Shown: positions 7,121 to 7,972 of the stretch, in pieces
How positions within the stretch are numbered: position 1 is the first letter of the stretch
How the letters are laid out: the number at the start of each line of letters is the position of its first letter
Assembly: GCA_002399285.1 (NCBI GenBank)
Contig: DHDI01000015.1
Location: 1 to 7,972 of the forward strand
Origin: Thermoanaerobacterales bacterium UBA4880
GTDB taxonomy: Bacteria; Bacillota; Thermoanaerobacteria; Thermoanaerobacterales; UBA4877
Length of the DNA stretch: 7,972 nucleotides
Reading direction: 5' to 3'
Notes under the pieces: generated by a model
Told to the model about the DNA's origin: nothing
Seen by the model: only the letters and a program-made list of their open reading frames with translations
Databases searched by the model: none
Translations under genes and position numbers: made by a program

Positions 7121-7156
7121 CAATAATATCACTATGTCCATATATGATTATATGGA
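7121..7156 (-). other. Spacer with an 8-base-pair hairpin at its end
   Basis: TCCATATA at 7137-7144 pairs with TATATGGA at 7149-7156 around TGAT. The stem ends exactly at the spacer boundary, so on the crRNA strand the first 20 guide bases would fold on themselves unless held open by the Cas complex. Confidence 0.8.
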
Positions 7157-7186
7157 GTTTCAATTCCTCATAGGTAGTCTAAAATC

Positions 7187-7221
7187 TCGCCCATATCCAG
7201 TCATTTGCATGGTTTCCCATG
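7187..7221 (-). other. Spacer overlapping 3027-3062 in opposite sense
   Basis: Its right end, GCATGGTTTCCCATG, is the exact reverse complement of part of spacer 3027-3062. The remaining bases differ, because each guide extends away from the shared site in its own direction. It is one of the younger spacers in the window. Confidence 0.65.
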
Positions 7222-7383
7222 GTTTCAATTCCTCATAGGTAGTCTAAAATCTATACGAGAGGAAAAGGCAAATGTGATAGAGGAACTGTTTCAATTCCTC
7301 ATAGGTAGTCTAAAATCAAGACTTTAATGTGTTTTTGAAGGATTGCGCGTTTTGTTTCAATTCCTCATAGGTAGTCTAAAATC

Positions 7384-7420
7384 TCCGAACAGCACGGGGG
7401 GAATAATATGGATTATTTTG
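7384..7420 (-). other. Spacer with G-run before ATG
   Basis: ACGGGGGGAATAAT is followed by ATGGATTATTTTG (Met-Asp-Tyr-Phe). A run of six G at this distance may act as a ribosome binding site, though it is not a standard Shine-Dalgarno box. Spacer 7854-7889 has a very similar arrangement. Confidence 0.5.
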
Positions 7421-7517
7421 GTTTCAATTCCTCATAGGTAGTCTAAAATCCATAAAATGGAAGGACCGTACGTGGACCTATATAAAGGTTTCAATTCCTC
7501 ATAGGTAGTCTAAAATC

Positions 7518-7558
7518 CCTCCTGACTAAGGTAGAGGGCATTGGCTCGCCCACAACCA
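7518..7558 (-). other. 41-base spacer
   Basis: It is five bases longer than the mode, without a strong palindrome or repeat-derived bases at either edge. I see no coding or structural signature to explain the length. The other 41-base spacer is 505-545. Confidence 0.85.
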
Positions 7559-7787
7559 GTTTCAATTCCTCATAGGTAGTCTAAAATCTTGGCTCTGCCG
7601 CGTCGTCCTGGTCCGCGAATTTGTGGTTTCAATTCCTCATAGGTAGTCTAAAATCGGAAACCGCCGGCATCAAGGCCGACGTAAACGTAGCGTTTCAATT
7701 CCTCATAGGTAGTCTAAAATCCTTATTTTTCGTCGCCCCCGGAAGGAATTTTTTGTAGTTTCAATTCCTCATAGGTAGTCTAAAATC

Positions 7788-7823
7788 GCCCATATGTCTT
7801 TCCCTGACCATCTATATATGGGG
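7788..7823 (-). other. Spacer with complementary ends
   Basis: CCCATAT near the left edge (7789-7795) and ATATGGG near the right edge are exact reverse complements, so the guide could close into a 7-base-pair stem with a long loop. This may be chance. Confidence 0.5.
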
Positions 7824-7853
7824 GTTTCAATTCCTCATAGGTAGTCTAAAATC

Positions 7854-7889
7854 ACAATTCTACTTATTACGGGGGGGTTATATGGAAGA
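7854..7889 (-). other. Spacer with G-run before ATG
   Basis: ACGGGGGGGTTAT is followed by ATGGAAGA at the spacer end. The pattern of a G-run, a few A/T bases and ATGGA matches spacer 7384-7420, which suggests that related elements with the same unusual leader were sampled twice within the youngest part of the window. Confidence 0.5.
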
Positions 7890-7919
7890 GTTTCAATTCC
7901 TCATAGGTAGTCTAAAATC

Positions 7920-7955
7920 GGTGCCCGCTTCGTGAGATGGAGGGAAAGGCATGAA
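7920..7955 (-). other. Spacer covering a probable gene start (GGAGG, then ATG)
   Basis: GGAGG is followed by seven bases and ATGAA at the spacer end, a standard ribosome binding site and start codon arrangement on the + strand. Confidence 0.6.
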
Positions 7956-7972
7956 GTTTCAATTCCTCATAG
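7956..7972 (-). repeat. Repeat cut by the window end
   Basis: The last 17 bases match the first 17 of the repeat exactly, from GTTTCAATTCC to CATAG. The array therefore continues to the right, towards the inferred leader. Confidence 0.97.

Larger units (their letters stand above)
65..7919 (-). repeat. Complete direct repeats (copies 2-120), 30 bases each
   Basis: Each copy starts GTTTCAATTCC and ends GTCTAAAATC on the + strand. Start positions: 65,130,196,264,331,409,475,546,612,679,746,814,880,946,1012,1077,1143,1211,1278,1346,1412,1478,1545,1611,1677,1744,1809,1876,1941,2007,2075,2140,2206,2271,2337,2403,2470,2537,2603,2669,2735,2800,2865,2931,2997,3063,3130,3197,3263,3329,3396,3462,3530,3596,3663,3728,3793,3859,3924,3989,4056,4123,4188,4255,4321,4387,4452,4518,4584,4650,4716,4781,4847,4913,4979,5046,5112,5179,5245,5311,5376,5442,5507,5573,5640,5706,5772,5838,5904,5970,6036,6101,6167,6233,6299,6365,6431,6497,6563,6628,6693,6758,6824,6891,6957,7024,7091,7157,7222,7288,7354,7421,7488,7559,7626,7692,7758,7824,7890. 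All look identical except 746 (first base) and 3329 (one extra base). Spacers not listed separately below show nothing I can identify. Confidence 0.97.
1..7972 (-). CRISPR. CRISPR array, 121 repeats and 120 spacers, continuing past the right edge
   Basis: The array makes one long precursor RNA that is cut into crRNAs guiding a Cas interference complex. I count 119 complete 30-base repeats plus two cut by the window edges, and 120 different-looking spacers. By my count about 64 spacers are 36 bases, 22 are 35, 24 are 37, seven are 38, two are 41 and one is 48. The minus strand is taken as the crRNA strand because the repeat there ends ATTGAAAC, the typical 5' handle of type I-B and many type III crRNAs, and because the degenerate terminal repeat is at position 1. 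The repeat has only a weak possible stem (CCT/AGG around ATG), as in the poorly structured repeats of those types. No leader and no cas gene lies in the window, so the subtype is an inference from the repeat alone. The leader should be beyond 7972. Confidence 0.99.

Noticed and set aside
1..7972. Tandem-repeat protein gene or satellite DNA instead of CRISPR
   Set aside because: The intervening sequences are unrelated to one another and of nearly constant length, and the repeat has the ATTGAAAC end. This is diagnostic of CRISPR.

Overview
The whole window is the inside of one very large CRISPR array. I find no protein-coding gene, no cas gene, no RNA gene other than the array itself, and no mobile element. 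There are 121 copies of a 30-base repeat: 119 complete, plus one cut by each window edge. They separate 120 spacers at a mean period of about 66 bases. On the + strand the repeat starts GTTTCAATTCC and ends GTCTAAAATC. Its reverse complement ends ATTGAAAC, the usual 8-base 5' handle of crRNAs in type I-B and many type III systems, so the array is most likely transcribed on the minus strand. The leader and newest spacers should then lie beyond position 7972, and the oldest end is at position 1. The one repeat that differs at both ends lies at position 1, as expected for a decayed leader-distal terminal repeat.

The organism cannot be named from this sequence. The repeat family (CCTATGAGG core, ATTGAAAC end) is common in anaerobic and thermophilic bacteria, especially Firmicutes-like lineages, and in some archaea. 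Several spacers carry strong Shine-Dalgarno boxes (AGGAGG type) followed by ATG, so at least part of the targeted mobile elements use bacterial-type translation starts. Spacer base composition runs from very AT-rich to GC-rich, which suggests many different target elements.

Layout: 1-26 is the degenerate terminal repeat; 27-7955 is regular repeat-spacer units; 7956-7972 is a repeat cut by the window end. Spacers are mostly 36 bases (range 35-38), with three outliers: 48 bases (361-408) and 41 bases (505-545, 7518-7558). Repeats are almost invariant. Besides the terminal copy I see one G-to-A change (746) and one single-base insertion (3329-3359).

The interest lies in the spacers. They contain an exact duplicate, a three-member family of near-identical spacers in the same register, two neighbouring spacers that differ mainly in the first two seed bases, and a pair that match diverged versions of one gene with mostly synonymous changes. 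There is also a spacer with a perfect 24-base palindrome that looks like a fold-back integration event, an apparent excess of hairpin-forming spacers, and a set covering phage-type gene starts in one orientation only. Together these suggest repeated acquisition against evolving relatives of the same elements. I see no new protein system here; the effector genes, if present, lie outside the window.
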